Below the pieces are notes generated by a model. That model ran no database searches, was not told the origin of the DNA, and worked only from the letters and a program-made list of their open reading frames with translations. Both the position numbers and the translations under genes were made by a program. 64,000 bases of DNA from Bacteroidota bacterium (GTDB taxonomy: Bacteria; Bacteroidota; Bacteroidia; Flavobacteriales; Schleiferiaceae), in assembly GCA_024742495.1 (NCBI GenBank), contig JANSYJ010000001.1:434001-498000 (forward strand), in the 5' to 3' direction. Each line of letters opens with the position of its first letter. Within the stretch, counting starts at the first letter, position 1. This document shows positions 46,115-54,227 of the stretch, in pieces.

Positions 46115-47374
46115 ATGCTTGAAAAAATGAATAACAATAGATTTAGCATAGCGCTTATTACTTTATTCCTTTTTAGCTTTTCCCTTTCGGCCCAAGACGG
46201 GTCGGAAGCGGAAAGCGAGGAACCCCTTGGTGAAATTCAAACCTCGCAATTGAGAGGTTGGAGCATCGGCATCCGCGGTATGTGGTTGTACGATTTGGAA
46301 TCAACCCTGTATGATGGTAACATATCTGAAGACCCCCGCGGTTTAAACGGAGATAATACCAGTTTCGACCTAGGTTTTGATATCTATGTAGAAAAGCAGT
46401 TCACACCTTTTTTCGGCTTACAAGCCGGCTATAGGATGGGTGCTATGTCTGGCGCAACCAGCACCGAGTATTATGCCAACGACTTCAGTGAGTTTCGCTT
46501 AGGAGCGAGTCTTATCTGGAGCAATTTGGATCCCAATCACACCAATAGTAAATGGAATTTTTACAATGGTGTTGGGGCTTCCTTCGGTTCCTTTGAGGCC
46601 AATCGCTTTTTAGAGTTTGATGATTCTGAGAATGGCTCGGTGGATGATAGCTACGGTGGAATATATGTTAGTGGCGGAATTATGTATGAGCTGGCGCCAT
46701 CTTGGCGAATAGAGTTAGATGCCGCTTATAACATTGTGCGCAATGATGGCTTTGATGGATTCGATTATGCCACTGGCTGGGACCCTTATTTAAATGTGGG
46801 TATTGGCATCGCTTATACCTTCGGTAATAAAGAATTCCCAGCGATGTATGCCGGGAACTACTTTGAGGCTCCTTATTCGGATTTGGCTAAAACCAAAGCC
46901 AGAGTGAACGAGCTAGAAGGCCGTGTAAGCAATTTAGAGGCCTCTTCAAGCCGCCGAGATGATAAGCTTAATGAGATTAAGTCGGATAATGAGAAACGCG
47001 ATCAGGCTTTAGCTAAAGCAGATAAGATGTTGGAGTCCAAAATTGCTAATTTGGAAAGAGGCCCTGAGAAATCGACCTTGGCCCCTAAAGCAGTGGTGTT
47101 CTTCGACTTTGACTCATCCGTACTGAATATCGAAGCCAAAGAAGAACTTCTTAAGAGCCTTGCTGGCTTGAGTGAGCCATTGGTAATTAGCGCCTATACC
47201 GATGATGTAGGCTCGGATGACTATAATGCCAATTTACGAGAAGAACGCGCATTAGCGGTAAAAGACTTCTTAGTGAATGAGTTGAAAATCAGCGAAAGCC
47301 AGATAAAAATCGTACAAGGGAAGGAAATGGACTTAAAGGACCAATTCCTTGCTCGCCGTGTAGAGGTACGTTAG
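46115..47374 (+). CDS. OmpA-family outer-membrane protein
   Basis: A 419-aa protein with a signal peptide (ATG 46115; ATG 46127 is an equally good start, giving MNNNRFSIALITLF). The N-terminal half is a beta-barrel-like domain with aromatic strand ends (about 45-245). A charged coiled coil follows (KARVNELEGRVSNLEAS, about 262-308), then a C-terminal OmpA peptidoglycan-binding domain (VFFDFDSSVLNIEAKEEL, NLREERALAVKDFL). It lies 8 nt after the giant adhesin and before a terminator, so the pair forms one operon. I infer that it anchors or supports the adhesin, taking the place of the SprF partner seen with SprB. Confidence 0.85.
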   Translation: MLEKMNNNRFSIALITLFLFSFSLSAQDGSEAESEEPLGEIQTSQLRGWSIGIRGMWLYDLESTLYDGNISEDPRGLNGDNTSFDLGFDIYVEKQFTPFFGLQAGYRMGAMSGATSTEYYANDFSEFRLGASLIWSNLDPNHTNSKWNFYNGVGASFGSFEANRFLEFDDSENGSVDDSYGGIYVSGGIMYELAPSWRIELDAAYNIVRNDGFDGFDYATGWDPYLNVGIGIAYTFGNKEFPAMYAGNYFEAPYSDLAKTKARVNELEGRVSNLEASSSRRDDKLNEIKSDNEKRDQALAKADKMLESKIANLERGPEKSTLAPKAVVFFDFDSSVLNIEAKEELLKSLAGLSEPLVISAYTDDVGSDDYNANLREERALAVKDFLVNELKISESQIKIVQGKEMDLKDQFLARRVEVR

Positions 47375-47398
47375 AAGGAGTGCTATACTTCTCAATGG

Positions 47399-47432
47399 AA
47401 GCCATCTCTTATTGCAAGGGATGGCTTTTTTT
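47399..47432 (+). terminator. Terminator of the adhesin-OmpA operon
   Basis: AAGCCATCTCTT (47399-47410) pairs with AAGGGATGGCTT (47416-47427) with one mismatch, followed by a T run. Confidence 0.85.
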
Positions 47433-47450
47433 CGGCCTATAGAGCAAAAA

Positions 47451-47479
47451 AAAAACGTCAACCGAAATTGACGTTTTTT
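47451..47479. terminator. Bidirectional terminator between OmpA gene and tRNA-Asn
   Basis: AAAAACGTCAA (47451-47461) pairs perfectly with TTGACGTTTTT (47469-47479). A on one side and T on the other give a T tail in both directions. It ends the minus-strand tRNA transcript and backs up the preceding + strand terminator. Confidence 0.8.
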
Positions 47480-47484
47480 TCTAG

Positions 47485-47558
47485 CGCTCCCTCTTGGGCT
47501 CGAACCAAGGACCCTCTGATTAACAGTCAGATGCTCTAACCAACTGAGCTAAGGAAGC
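47485..47558 (-). tRNA. tRNA-Asn (GTT)
   Basis: The 74-nt cloverleaf on the minus strand has acceptor GCTTCCT with AGGGAGC (one G-T), D arm GCTC/GAGC, anticodon arm CTGACTGTTAATCAG with anticodon GTT, T arm with GGTTCGAGCC, and discriminator G. The CCA end is not encoded. It is followed by a terminator hairpin and preceded by a good promoter. Confidence 0.96.
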
Positions 47559-47587
47559 CTATTAATAATTCCCTCATAAAAGGGCTG

Positions 47588-47618
47588 CAATATTAGCACC
47601 TTCAGACAAATTACACAA
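47588..47618 (-). promoter_or_regulatory. Promoter of tRNA-Asn
   Basis: On the minus strand TTG (47618-47616), 20 nt, then TAATATTG (47595-47588), one base off TAnnTTTG. Transcription would start about 20 nt before the tRNA 5' end. Because of mirrored elements the region forms an imperfect dyad (GCTGCAATATT with AATATTTGCAGC), so a divergent promoter for the PfkB gene may share it. Confidence 0.5.
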
Positions 47619-47649
47619 TATTTGCAGCAAAATTTTTAAGCCCTTTTTT

Positions 47650-48573
47650 ATGAGCCTTACAATTGTTGGCACCGTTGCCTTTGATGAATTAATTACCCCC
47701 TTTGGTCAATCAGGTAAAATTATCGGAGGATCAGCGACTTACGCCTCACTATCTGCCTCAAATTTATTCAGTGATATTTCCATTGTTTCAATCATTGGTG
47801 CCGACTTCCCAGAAAAAAAACTGGAGTACATGCGCTCGAAAGGCATCAATACCGATGGCATAAAAAGGGTAGAAGACGGTAAAACCTTCTTTTGGAAAGG
47901 CGAATATCACAATGATATGAATTCACGTGACACTTTAATTACCGAACTCAACGTGCTAGAATCCTTTGATCCGGAGCTTCCAGAAAAAGCCCGTGAATCA
48001 GAATACCTCATGTTGGGAAATCTTACTCCGGCGGTCCAAATGAAGGTATTGCGCCAGATGAAGAAACGTCCGAAATTGGTGATTATGGACACGATGAACT
48101 TTTGGATGGACATTGCCATGCCCGAACTAAAGGAAGTGTTGAAAGAAGTGGACTTATTAACCATTAATGATGAGGAAGCCAGACAACTTAGCGGGGAGTA
48201 TTCTCTAGTGAAGGCCGCCAAGAAAATATTTGAGATGGGCCCCAAATACTTGGTGATAAAAAAGGGAGAGCATGGTGCTCTTTTATTTCACGGATCCAAA
48301 TTGTTTTATGCTCCTGCTTTGCCTCTAGAAGAAGTATTTGATCCCACTGGAGCGGGGGATACTTTTGCCGGTGGATTTATTGGACACATCTGCGCCAGCG
48401 ACGAAATTTCTTTCGATAGTATGAAGCGCGCAATTATTTATGGCTCTGCTTTGGCTTCCTTCTGTGTAGAGAAATTTGGTACCACTAAACTTCTGGAAAT
48501 CGACCGTGCAGAACTGCATAAAAGAGTAATGCGATTTATTGAGCTTACTCAATTCGATATGAAATTAAATTAG
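47650..48573 (+). CDS. PfkB family carbohydrate kinase
   Basis: A 307-aa ribokinase-fold enzyme. The N-terminal substrate glycines (GKIIGGSATYAS) and the C-terminal PfkB signature DPTGAGDTFAGGF with catalytic Asp237 are intact. It phosphorylates a sugar or nucleoside-like alcohol; substrate cannot be told. It stands alone, divergent from tRNA-Asn. Confidence 0.88.
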   Translation: MSLTIVGTVAFDELITPFGQSGKIIGGSATYASLSASNLFSDISIVSIIGADFPEKKLEYMRSKGINTDGIKRVEDGKTFFWKGEYHNDMNSRDTLITELNVLESFDPELPEKARESEYLMLGNLTPAVQMKVLRQMKKRPKLVIMDTMNFWMDIAMPELKEVLKEVDLLTINDEEARQLSGEYSLVKAAKKIFEMGPKYLVIKKGEHGALLFHGSKLFYAPALPLEEVFDPTGAGDTFAGGFIGHICASDEISFDSMKRAIIYGSALASFCVEKFGTTKLLEIDRAELHKRVMRFIELTQFDMKLN

Positions 48574-48670
48574 CACCCAACTAATTAGAGGACAGGAACG
48601 TCATCTTTACCCATGCTAGTTTGGAGTTTTCTATTTACAGCAGAAAATATAAATTAGTAGACTTGGAAAA

Positions 48671-49222
48671 ATGACGATCGACCAACAATTGCTAGACGGA
48701 TGTATCCGCGGTGAGCGGAAAGCTCAATTTAGCCTGTATAAGCAGTGCTATGGCATTTTGATGGCCGTATGTTTTCGATACGAGAGGAATAAGGAGGACG
48801 CTGAATTCCTCCTAAACAAAGCCTTTCTTAAGATCCTCAATAATTTAGAATCGTATTCCCCTAAAGTTCCCTTTGAAGCCTGGATTCGCCGGATCACCAT
48901 TAATACAGCTATTGATGAGTACCGAAAAAATCAACGCTCGAAAGTGGATTATGTGGAAGAACCTATGCAATTAGCCTCCCTGGAGGAAATGGATTACAAT
49001 GATGCCGACAAGCGTTTTGATGCCGAGGAGCTATTGGCTTTGGTGCAGAAACTGCCTCCAGTTAGTCAGAAGGTATTCAACCTCTATATTATTGATGGCT
49101 ATAATCACAAGGAAATTGCTGAGAAGCTCGGAATGAGCGAAGGAACAAGTAAATGGCACTTAAGCAGTGCTCGCAAGAAATTGCAGGAAATGATGCGCAA
49201 ATTAATGGACAATGTAGCTTAA
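48671..49222 (+). CDS. ECF-type RNA polymerase sigma factor
   Basis: A 183-aa sigma-70 family protein with region 2 (YRYERNKEDAEFLLNKAF-like helix, then FEAWIRRITINTAIDEYRK) and region 4 (LPPVSQKVFNLYIIDGYNHKE, in part, then EIAEKLGMSEGTSKWHLSSARKKL). The missing regions 1 and 3 make it extracytoplasmic-function type. It is followed after 5 nt by a membrane protein whose N-terminus looks like an anti-sigma, so the two probably form a regulator pair with envelope sensing. Confidence 0.9.
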   Translation: MTIDQQLLDGCIRGERKAQFSLYKQCYGILMAVCFRYERNKEDAEFLLNKAFLKILNNLESYSPKVPFEAWIRRITINTAIDEYRKNQRSKVDYVEEPMQLASLEEMDYNDADKRFDAEELLALVQKLPPVSQKVFNLYIIDGYNHKEIAEKLGMSEGTSKWHLSSARKKLQEMMRKLMDNVA

Positions 49223-49227
49223 GGTTC

Positions 49228-49671
49228 ATGAAAGAGCAGGACCTAAAAAAACTATTTGATCAAAAGCTGGGAGCGGCGGACTTTGAGTTCAACCCTTCCA
49301 ATTGGGATGCATTTGAGCAAATGGCGGATCCTCAAGAAGCCATGTCCGAGCAAGAGTATAAAAAGCTCTTTAAGGATAAAATGGCCCAAAGTTCTTTTGC
49401 CTTTAACCCTGGAAATTGGGAGGCCTTTGAGCAAATGACCAATCCTCAAGAGCCGCTTTCTGAACAAGCCTATAAAAAACTATTTAGAGATAAACTGGCG
49501 CAATTGAACTTTCCCTTTAATCCCGCTAACTGGGATGCGATGGAAGATGAGTTAGGGCCCGAGAATGGAATGACGGGAGCAGAAATGCAAACCTTATTTC
49601 AAAAGAAAGCCAGCCAATCAAGTTTCGCTTTTAACCCGGAGAATTGGTCGCGAATGGAGGCCATTCTAGAC
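49228..49671 (+). repeat. Four 114-bp coding repeats (38 residues each)
   Basis: Residues 1-148 are four in-register copies of a pattern LF-x-x-K-x(4)-F-x-FNP-x-NW-x-x-(F/M)E. The period is exactly 38 residues in all three intervals. Confidence 0.85.
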
Positions 49672-50847
49672 CAAAAAGTTTCCAAGCCATTGGCTTACTT
49701 TTGGCGCAGCGCGGCAGCAATTCTAATTTTCGCTGGAATAGCCTGGTCTATGTTATGGCAAGGCGGCAGCCCTAATTTAAACTTACCAATTGAAGCCGAA
49801 TTGGTAAACCAAGCTCCCAAAGCGAGCGATCAAGACCTTTTAAAAGGAAGCCCTAATTCTAGTGAAGCGCCAAGCAAAGAGACCCTTCAGGAAAGGCAAA
49901 TAGAGGAGTCCGCCCTATCCAGTAATTCAGTTCCGACTTCTAATTCAGTTCAAGCTACTATTCCCCCAATTGATCAAGGCCCTAGCAGCCCAAGGACAAG
50001 ATCAGCGGCTCCAAATCAATCCGGGTTGGCCCTGGCGAATGACTCCGAATTTGCGAATAGCACAATAGAAGGCCCTAGTGACTTAGAGCAAGCTCAACAA
50101 AATATTTACAGCGCTATACAGCTACCAACAAAGGAGATCCAAGCCTGGAATACATTCACTAGCCTTGTGCCAGGAAGCTTAAAAGACCTGAATTTTGACC
50201 CTTCTCCTTTCGTGAAAAACAAGGATCTCTATGTTCCTCAGGCTTACTCTAAGCTGTACCTATTAGCAGGCCCGGCTTTTAGTGCTCCTATGAATGGCAA
50301 AATGGGTAGCCCCGGTTGGCAGTTAGGTTTGGAATACGAATATGGCTGGAATGAAAAATCCGCATTAAGCACCGGAGTAATTTACAATCGTAGTGGAGAT
50401 ATAGGTTTAGAAACCGTGCACGATAGCACATTCTTTGGCTTGGGCCGAACCGATATTCAAACTCATCGTCATTATAAGAGCTTATCCTCCATACGTATCC
50501 CATTAAATTACCGCTATAATTTTGCCCCTAAGCAGAGTTTTGGTTTTGGCTTAAACACCGACATTTTGGTGAGCGTGCGTATGGATCAAACGAAGACTAC
50601 CCAGGTTTTTAAGCAAGACCCGCGCGTGGAAGAGCAAGCATTTAACCAAATGATGGAAAGCTTTGAGCCGGTGAATTTTTCGGCACACTTTAGCTATCAA
50701 TATCAATATAGTCCCCGTTTGAGCTTTGCATTTACTTATGCCTTAGCCTTAAATGATATTAGCCGTGACCAGGCGCAAAATTTTGAAGCGGATCACCGTC
50801 CGGGACAAGCCAACCTTCAGTTGAGGTATCGATTATTTGAAGAATGA
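49228..50847 (+). CDS. Predicted anti-sigma and beta-barrel fusion protein
   Basis: A 539-aa protein. ATG at 49228 is chosen over an upstream frame start at 49153 that would overlap the sigma gene. The N-terminus has four repeats of exactly 38 residues (Leu-Phe at 9, 47, 85 and 123; FAFNPGNWEAFE-type cores). A single membrane helix follows (about 156-177), then a Ser/Pro/Gln-rich periplasmic linker of about 150 residues and a C-terminal region of about 200 residues with alternating aromatic strands like an outer-membrane barrel. Related short motifs at the N-terminus of proteins encoded next to ECF sigma genes suggest sigma binding. If the topology holds, one chain spans both membranes. Confidence 0.7.
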   Translation: MKEQDLKKLFDQKLGAADFEFNPSNWDAFEQMADPQEAMSEQEYKKLFKDKMAQSSFAFNPGNWEAFEQMTNPQEPLSEQAYKKLFRDKLAQLNFPFNPANWDAMEDELGPENGMTGAEMQTLFQKKASQSSFAFNPENWSRMEAILDQKVSKPLAYFWRSAAAILIFAGIAWSMLWQGGSPNLNLPIEAELVNQAPKASDQDLLKGSPNSSEAPSKETLQERQIEESALSSNSVPTSNSVQATIPPIDQGPSSPRTRSAAPNQSGLALANDSEFANSTIEGPSDLEQAQQNIYSAIQLPTKEIQAWNTFTSLVPGSLKDLNFDPSPFVKNKDLYVPQAYSKLYLLAGPAFSAPMNGKMGSPGWQLGLEYEYGWNEKSALSTGVIYNRSGDIGLETVHDSTFFGLGRTDIQTHRHYKSLSSIRIPLNYRYNFAPKQSFGFGLNTDILVSVRMDQTKTTQVFKQDPRVEEQAFNQMMESFEPVNFSAHFSYQYQYSPRLSFAFTYALALNDISRDQAQNFEADHRPGQANLQLRYRLFEE

Positions 50848-51962
50848 AAAAGAAGGTATTAGTAATTGCAAGTTTCCTCATAGCCCTATTTTCAGGCTGT
50901 AAGGAGGATGAAGGGCCCAATCAAAGCTCCTTTATGGAGAGCCCTCGTTTTTATGTGAATTCCACCATTAATGGTTTGCCCTTAAACTTGGTAGCCGGCG
51001 AGGAAGGTTATCAAATGTTTACATCCTACGAATTGGAAGATTCCGTTTTAGTGATGAACGGCGTTTTGGCAGCCGATAGCCCCGCCTATCAAAAAGCGGT
51101 GGTTCTTAAAATTCGTGGATCAGAGCTATTAGGACCGAACAGTCAAATAAGCGCAGGCAATGTTTTTCAGCAGGGCCCACTTCCATTGATGGACCCAAGT
51201 GGAGCAACGGTGCAGCCAGGGTACTATGACTATCACTTCTTCGCAGATTCCATTAATAGTCATATTAATTTATTGTGGTCGGCGCCGAGAAGCTCCTACT
51301 ATGGCGACAGCTGCAGCATTATTGGATTAAATAGCAGCCTAAACCAAAGCTTTACCATTGAAATGAGTAGCGCTGGACCCTTAAGTTGCACTCCTTCAGT
51401 AAAGCACACCATTCAAACGGGTAAAGAGTGTAAAGCGCAAATTCACGTAATTAATAGTACTAGCTCCGAATTACATGTTGAAGTGCAGGAGCGCATTGGC
51501 CGAATTCAAGAGGTAAATTGGCAGATTGCTGGTCAAAACGCTGGCCAAGGAAGTAGCCTTCTCTATTCAGTGGTGGGTTTTCAGCCAGGCTATCGCGTTA
51601 AAGCGGAAGTGAAATTTGAATCGGGATGCACGGAAATAATCGAAAAAATCATCTTGCCTGGAGGCCCAAGCTGTGATATAAATATCGACTATCGGATGGA
51701 GGGTCATCGTGTAGCTAACCCTCATAACTTAGCTACGATAGAGTTGCAGTATTATGATGAATCAGGCAAGCTTTTCAGCTCTGCTTATCCAAATGCACAA
51801 GGAAGTTTTGTTATAGAATCCGTAAGCGCTTACAGCGACGCAAACTCAAGCCTTAGTCACCAGCGATTTAGCTTTTCGGGTGAGGCGGTATTAAAAAGTG
51901 CCGATGGGAGTAGCTTACAGTTTAATAATATCTTCGGGAGCTTTGCCTTAGCGCACCCTTAA
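50844..51962 (+). CDS. Predicted lipoprotein in the sigma/anti-sigma operon
   Basis: A 372-aa protein with signal peptide and lipobox (LFSGC). The mature part is beta-rich, with several Cys residues in its C-terminal half (for example GPLSCTPS, GKECKAQ, GGPSCDI). No known domain is recognised. The start overlaps the stop of the anti-sigma gene (ATGA), so it is the third gene of the unit and may be an envelope component of the same response. The 3' end overlaps the convergent biotinyl protein gene by 4 nt (TTAA stops both). Confidence 0.75.
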   Translation: MKKKVLVIASFLIALFSGCKEDEGPNQSSFMESPRFYVNSTINGLPLNLVAGEEGYQMFTSYELEDSVLVMNGVLAADSPAYQKAVVLKIRGSELLGPNSQISAGNVFQQGPLPLMDPSGATVQPGYYDYHFFADSINSHINLLWSAPRSSYYGDSCSIIGLNSSLNQSFTIEMSSAGPLSCTPSVKHTIQTGKECKAQIHVINSTSSELHVEVQERIGRIQEVNWQIAGQNAGQGSSLLYSVVGFQPGYRVKAEVKFESGCTEIIEKIILPGGPSCDINIDYRMEGHRVANPHNLATIELQYYDESGKLFSSAYPNAQGSFVIESVSAYSDANSSLSHQRFSFSGEAVLKSADGSSLQFNNIFGSFALAHP

Positions 51963-52477
51963 ACGTCAAATTCAATTAAAATTTGACTTTTTTCTACGGC
52001 CTGTCCCTTCTCGCACATAATGCTTTTAATTACCGCGTCGTTCTCGGCTTTTAAGACATTCTCCATTTTCATGGCCTCTAGAACCAAAATGGCCTGCCCT
52101 TTTTTGATGCTTTCACCCGGGCTAACCTTAATGTCTAACACCAAGCCTGGCATAGGCGCTTTAAGATCATTTACTGCTACATTGGCCAAATGCTCCATGC
52201 CAAGGTCCTTTAATAAAAGGTCGAAGCGATCAGCAACGCTAACCGGATAGGCCTCGCCATCTACCTCAATAATAAATTCTTTAGACTCGTAATCGGCTTC
52301 AACCACATGGATTTGGTGGCTTTTATTATTCCGTAATAAGTGAAAGCCTTTTTTGGCATCTCCTAGTAGGTCTAGGTTTAAGCGTTCTCCGTTGAGACTT
52401 ATTTCCGCTCCGTTTTGAGCGACCTCTACATTGAAGTCTGCGTCTTTAACTTTTACTTGATACTTTTCGCTGGCCAT
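51959..52477 (-). CDS. Biotin/lipoyl-attachment domain protein (acyl-CoA carboxylase carrier)
   Basis: A 172-aa protein with a C-terminal biotinyl domain: the attachment motif EAMKM, with its modified Lys, is in LVLEAMKMENVLKAE, and PMPGLVLDIKVSPGESIKKGQ precedes it. An N-terminal beta domain resembles the linker part of propionyl-CoA or pyruvate carboxylase carriers. The carboxylase partner subunits are not in the window. It is divergent from the 52517 gene across 39 nt. Confidence 0.88.
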   Translation of the reverse strand: MASEKYQVKVKDADFNVEVAQNGAEISLNGERLNLDLLGDAKKGFHLLRNNKSHQIHVVEADYESKEFIIEVDGEAYPVSVADRFDLLLKDLGMEHLANVAVNDLKAPMPGLVLDIKVSPGESIKKGQAILVLEAMKMENVLKAENDAVIKSIMCEKGQAVEKSQILIEFDV

Positions 52478-52516
52478 GATAGTATACTTTTGCGCTAGCT
52501 AAATTACGCATAAGCC

Positions 52517-54184
52517 ATGCATCTTTTCCGTTTTTGGTCCCTTTTATTCATCTGCATTAATGCACTAAACCTTGCAGCTCAGCGTCCGGCCATTGAGCTA
52601 AATTGGGATTTTAAAGAAGGAGGAGATCAATATTTTGAGGCCTGGATAAAAGCCCAGAAGCTTGATTCGAATTTTTATTATTTGGAGGGCGCCGAAATTC
52701 TTAGTCTGCGATTAAGCGAAGGACGCTTAAAGCAGAAGCTAGATTATCAATACGATTCGAAGCGACTGGCATTTAAGCTGCCCGCAGAAGCAGATGATCG
52801 GGCTCGCGTTTACCTAGAATATAAGATTCCCTGGGAGCATTTAGAGCGCTCCGCCTTTGTTAGTCTTCTTGAGCCAGGCTTAGTTCTAAACGCTTTAAAT
52901 ATGGAGTCCAATCAAGGCTCAGGAAAGTTGGGCTTGGTTTTCCCCTCACCTGCCGACGCTTCAAAGCAATGGCTTCGCTTAAACATCGCTTCCGCTAATG
53001 ACTTAAATATTGAAGTTCCCTTAGACTTAGAATTTCAAGCAGCGGAAGGAAACAACCTAGTTCGGTTTTACCGTTCAGAGGAGCCACTTTCCATGCATGA
53101 TTTCTATTTGGCGATTGGTTCATTTCGTCGATTTGATCCCGAGGAGGTTTTGGCAGATTTAAAAAATCAGGAACTAGCCTTGGAGGATCAGCGCATTGAA
53201 AACTTTCAAAGTAAACATCTCGATCTGCTTAACTATATCGCCCAAGAAAAGGATTATATGTTTACTCGAGAAGGTCTACTCGGTTTAAGTGAAATTGAAG
53301 CCGCTACTATGGCTCCTAGCTTTCCAAGTCTCGGCAGTTTGGATGCGGAATTAAATCAACAGCGAATAAGCTTGGCAATTTTGCAAGAGTTTTATCCAGA
53401 CGACTGGCAGTTTCATTGGGCTAATTGGAACCGCAAAGCTTTGGATGACGAGAAATGGAAGGCGCTGCTAAAAGATCAATACGAAAAGCAAGATTCATCT
53501 TTTCTCTTTTGGCGATTTTACCTCGAAGACTATCTGGCCCAATATCAGTTGGCATGGACAGACACCCTTGGCATGCAAGGAGGAAAAGACTCCCTAAGGC
53601 TCGCCAAGGCGAAGTACTTTTTGAAACAACGCAAAAGCATGCGCGTGCAGCTCAACTATCGCATGAACTTCCGAGAAGCGAGAATGGAGCTTTACCTTAA
53701 ACACCGCGATACCACCCAAAACCTGATTTTGGAATGGCAGGGAGAGGCCTATTTAAAAAATGATACGCTATTATTTGAGCGTATTAACAGCCTCAAGGCA
53801 AATGATACGCTGTTTTTTGCGGTTCCCGAGTCGCCGCGTGCGGTTTATTTGAACCCAGATCCCTATCAACTCGTTTTCCTTGCCGAAGAAAGGCCACTTA
53901 ACTTTTTACTTTTTGATCTATCCCAAAGAAACAAGCCCCAAATTAGGCGAAGGGCCATGCTCAACTTATTAGAAAACGCCAAGCCCAGTTTAAAGGCTAC
54001 CGTAATTGGCTTAGCCCTCGATAGTGAAGAAAAAGAACTACAACATTTAGCCCTCGATAAGGTTAATGAGCTTAAACCAGACGGCAGGGCCAGACTTCAA
54101 TCTACCCTTGAAGCCCTAGCCGCTCAAAATGAAGATGTTAAATTGAAGCAAAAGGCGGCTGCTCTGCTGCGGTCTGAACCATAA
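52517..54184 (+). CDS. Exported protein with M1-aminopeptidase-like N-domain, no catalytic motif
   Basis: A 555-aa protein with a signal peptide (ending NLAAQ). Residues about 25-215 follow the beta-rich pattern of the M1 peptidase N-domain (LEYKIPW, GLVFPSPADASKQWLRL, then EEPLSMHDFYLAIGSF, akin to the segment before the M1 catalytic domain). The zinc motif HExxH is absent, and the rest is helical, with HEAT-like helices near the end. It may be a non-enzymatic relative. TACTTTTG (52485-52492) upstream fits the -7 element. Function is unknown. Confidence 0.6.
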   Translation: MHLFRFWSLLFICINALNLAAQRPAIELNWDFKEGGDQYFEAWIKAQKLDSNFYYLEGAEILSLRLSEGRLKQKLDYQYDSKRLAFKLPAEADDRARVYLEYKIPWEHLERSAFVSLLEPGLVLNALNMESNQGSGKLGLVFPSPADASKQWLRLNIASANDLNIEVPLDLEFQAAEGNNLVRFYRSEEPLSMHDFYLAIGSFRRFDPEEVLADLKNQELALEDQRIENFQSKHLDLLNYIAQEKDYMFTREGLLGLSEIEAATMAPSFPSLGSLDAELNQQRISLAILQEFYPDDWQFHWANWNRKALDDEKWKALLKDQYEKQDSSFLFWRFYLEDYLAQYQLAWTDTLGMQGGKDSLRLAKAKYFLKQRKSMRVQLNYRMNFREARMELYLKHRDTTQNLILEWQGEAYLKNDTLLFERINSLKANDTLFFAVPESPRAVYLNPDPYQLVFLAEERPLNFLLFDLSQRNKPQIRRRAMLNLLENAKPSLKATVIGLALDSEEKELQHLALDKVNELKPDGRARLQSTLEALAAQNEDVKLKQKAAALLRSEP

Positions 54185-54227
54185 GTAATTGGTAGATTTG
54201 TCGCTTCCAAATTTTTGAAGACACTCA

